Positions 63,873 through 64,000 of a stretch of 64,000 nucleotides of DNA are shown here, piece by piece. The notes under the pieces were generated by a model that worked only from the letters and a program-made list of their open reading frames with translations, did not search any database and was not told where the DNA came from. The DNA comes from an uncultured Clostridia bacterium. Lineage in GTDB: Bacteria; Bacillota; Clostridia; Lachnospirales; Anaerotignaceae. Each line of letters begins with the position of its first letter. Position 1 is the first letter of the stretch. A program made the position numbers and the translations under genes. The DNA is taken from NCBI GenBank assembly GCA_944379995.1, contig CALWGF010000004.1, positions 1-64,000 of the forward strand, given 5' to 3'.

Positions 63873-64000
63873 TTAATTCTTCTTCCCCCCTGTCTTACTA
63901 ATGCAAAAAGTACTACACCATAACTTATAACCATTCTAACAGAGTCTGAAAGAGATGAGTCTGAAAAAATACTATTTATAAACGGTGTGGAAACTGTCAT
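63869..64000 (-). CDS. ABC importer permease, C-terminal end only (partial)
   Basis: The last 43 codons visible read to the stop as TPFINSIFSDSSLSDSVRMV and then ISYGVVLFALVRQGGRRIK. This resembles the C-terminus of the next permease (IFGDTQIGEFFRVFIAYGV), so it is a paralogous second permease of the same importer. The gene continues beyond the window. Stop and next start overlap as ATGA. Confidence 0.8.
   Translation of the reverse strand: MTVSTPFINSIFSDSSLSDSVRMVISYGVVLFALVRQGGRRIK

Overview
The window is AT-rich DNA (about 30% GC by eye) from a bacterial chromosome. Gene content and style point to an anaerobic, low-GC Firmicute of the class Clostridia, most like the Lachnospiraceae and relatives: strong AGGAGG ribosome binding sites, TTG and GTG starts, the order dnaX-ybaB-recR, an mreBCD-PBP2-minCDE-rodA-mgsA block with an oversized PBP2, Rex, ATP-type PEP carboxykinase and DUF4179 anti-sigma factors. 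Assignment to a species is not possible from the sequence alone. No rRNA, tRNA or CRISPR array was seen.

Layout. 0.1-1.3 kb: rpsF-ssb-rpsR. 1.3-6.2 kb: two ECF sigma/DUF4179 anti-sigma pairs around folA and a HAD phosphatase. 6.3-9.4 kb: a PTS operon (GlcNAc/glucose-type EIICB, EIIA, LicT-type antiterminator) behind a RAT/terminator switch. 9.4-14 kb: gph, a YibE/F membrane protein, dnaX-ybaB-recR. 14-19 kb: a BMP-type nucleoside-like ABC importer. 19.4-28.7 kb: cell shape and division genes. 28.7-29.7 kb: ribU under a canonical FMN riboswitch. 29.7-43.2 kb: mostly housekeeping genes (tex, pckA, mtnN, a pseudouridine synthase, prfB with its programmed frameshift, secA, hpf, a macrodomain protein), with a cluster of DnaA boxes at 42.5-42.7 kb. 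43.5-46.3 kb: a TrpXYZ-like ABC importer. 46.4-51.4 kb: an acetyltransferase, rex, an ABC-F protein, a cyclase-family protein and lepB. 51.5-59.3 kb: a locus of small unknown proteins and an S8 subtilase. 59.3-62 kb: a BlaI/BlaR1-type regulator pair. 62-64 kb: a NifX-like protein and a DUF134 regulator behind a palindromic promoter, then ABC permeases.

The most striking structure is at 52.85-58.11 kb. An AprX-like S8 subtilase gene is cut directly after the codons of its catalytic His motif by a 5,240-bp element. The element is bounded by a 13-bp direct repeat (TACTCATGTAACG), and joining the two repeat copies restores one in-frame 317-residue peptidase. The element carries a short serine recombinase, a ferritin, a 614-residue helical-repeat protein and a MATE exporter. 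The exporter sits behind a divergent FMN-type riboswitch whose P1 helix and terminator compete for the same bases, which predicts an ON switch. A canonical FMN riboswitch before ribU, built with the opposite (OFF) logic, lies in the same window and serves as an internal comparison. Small proteins on both sides of the element share a helical-hairpin motif, so the insertion seems to split what was one functional locus. Whether the element is dead, mobile, or excised in a programmed way (as skin elements are in sporulating bacteria) cannot be decided from sequence.
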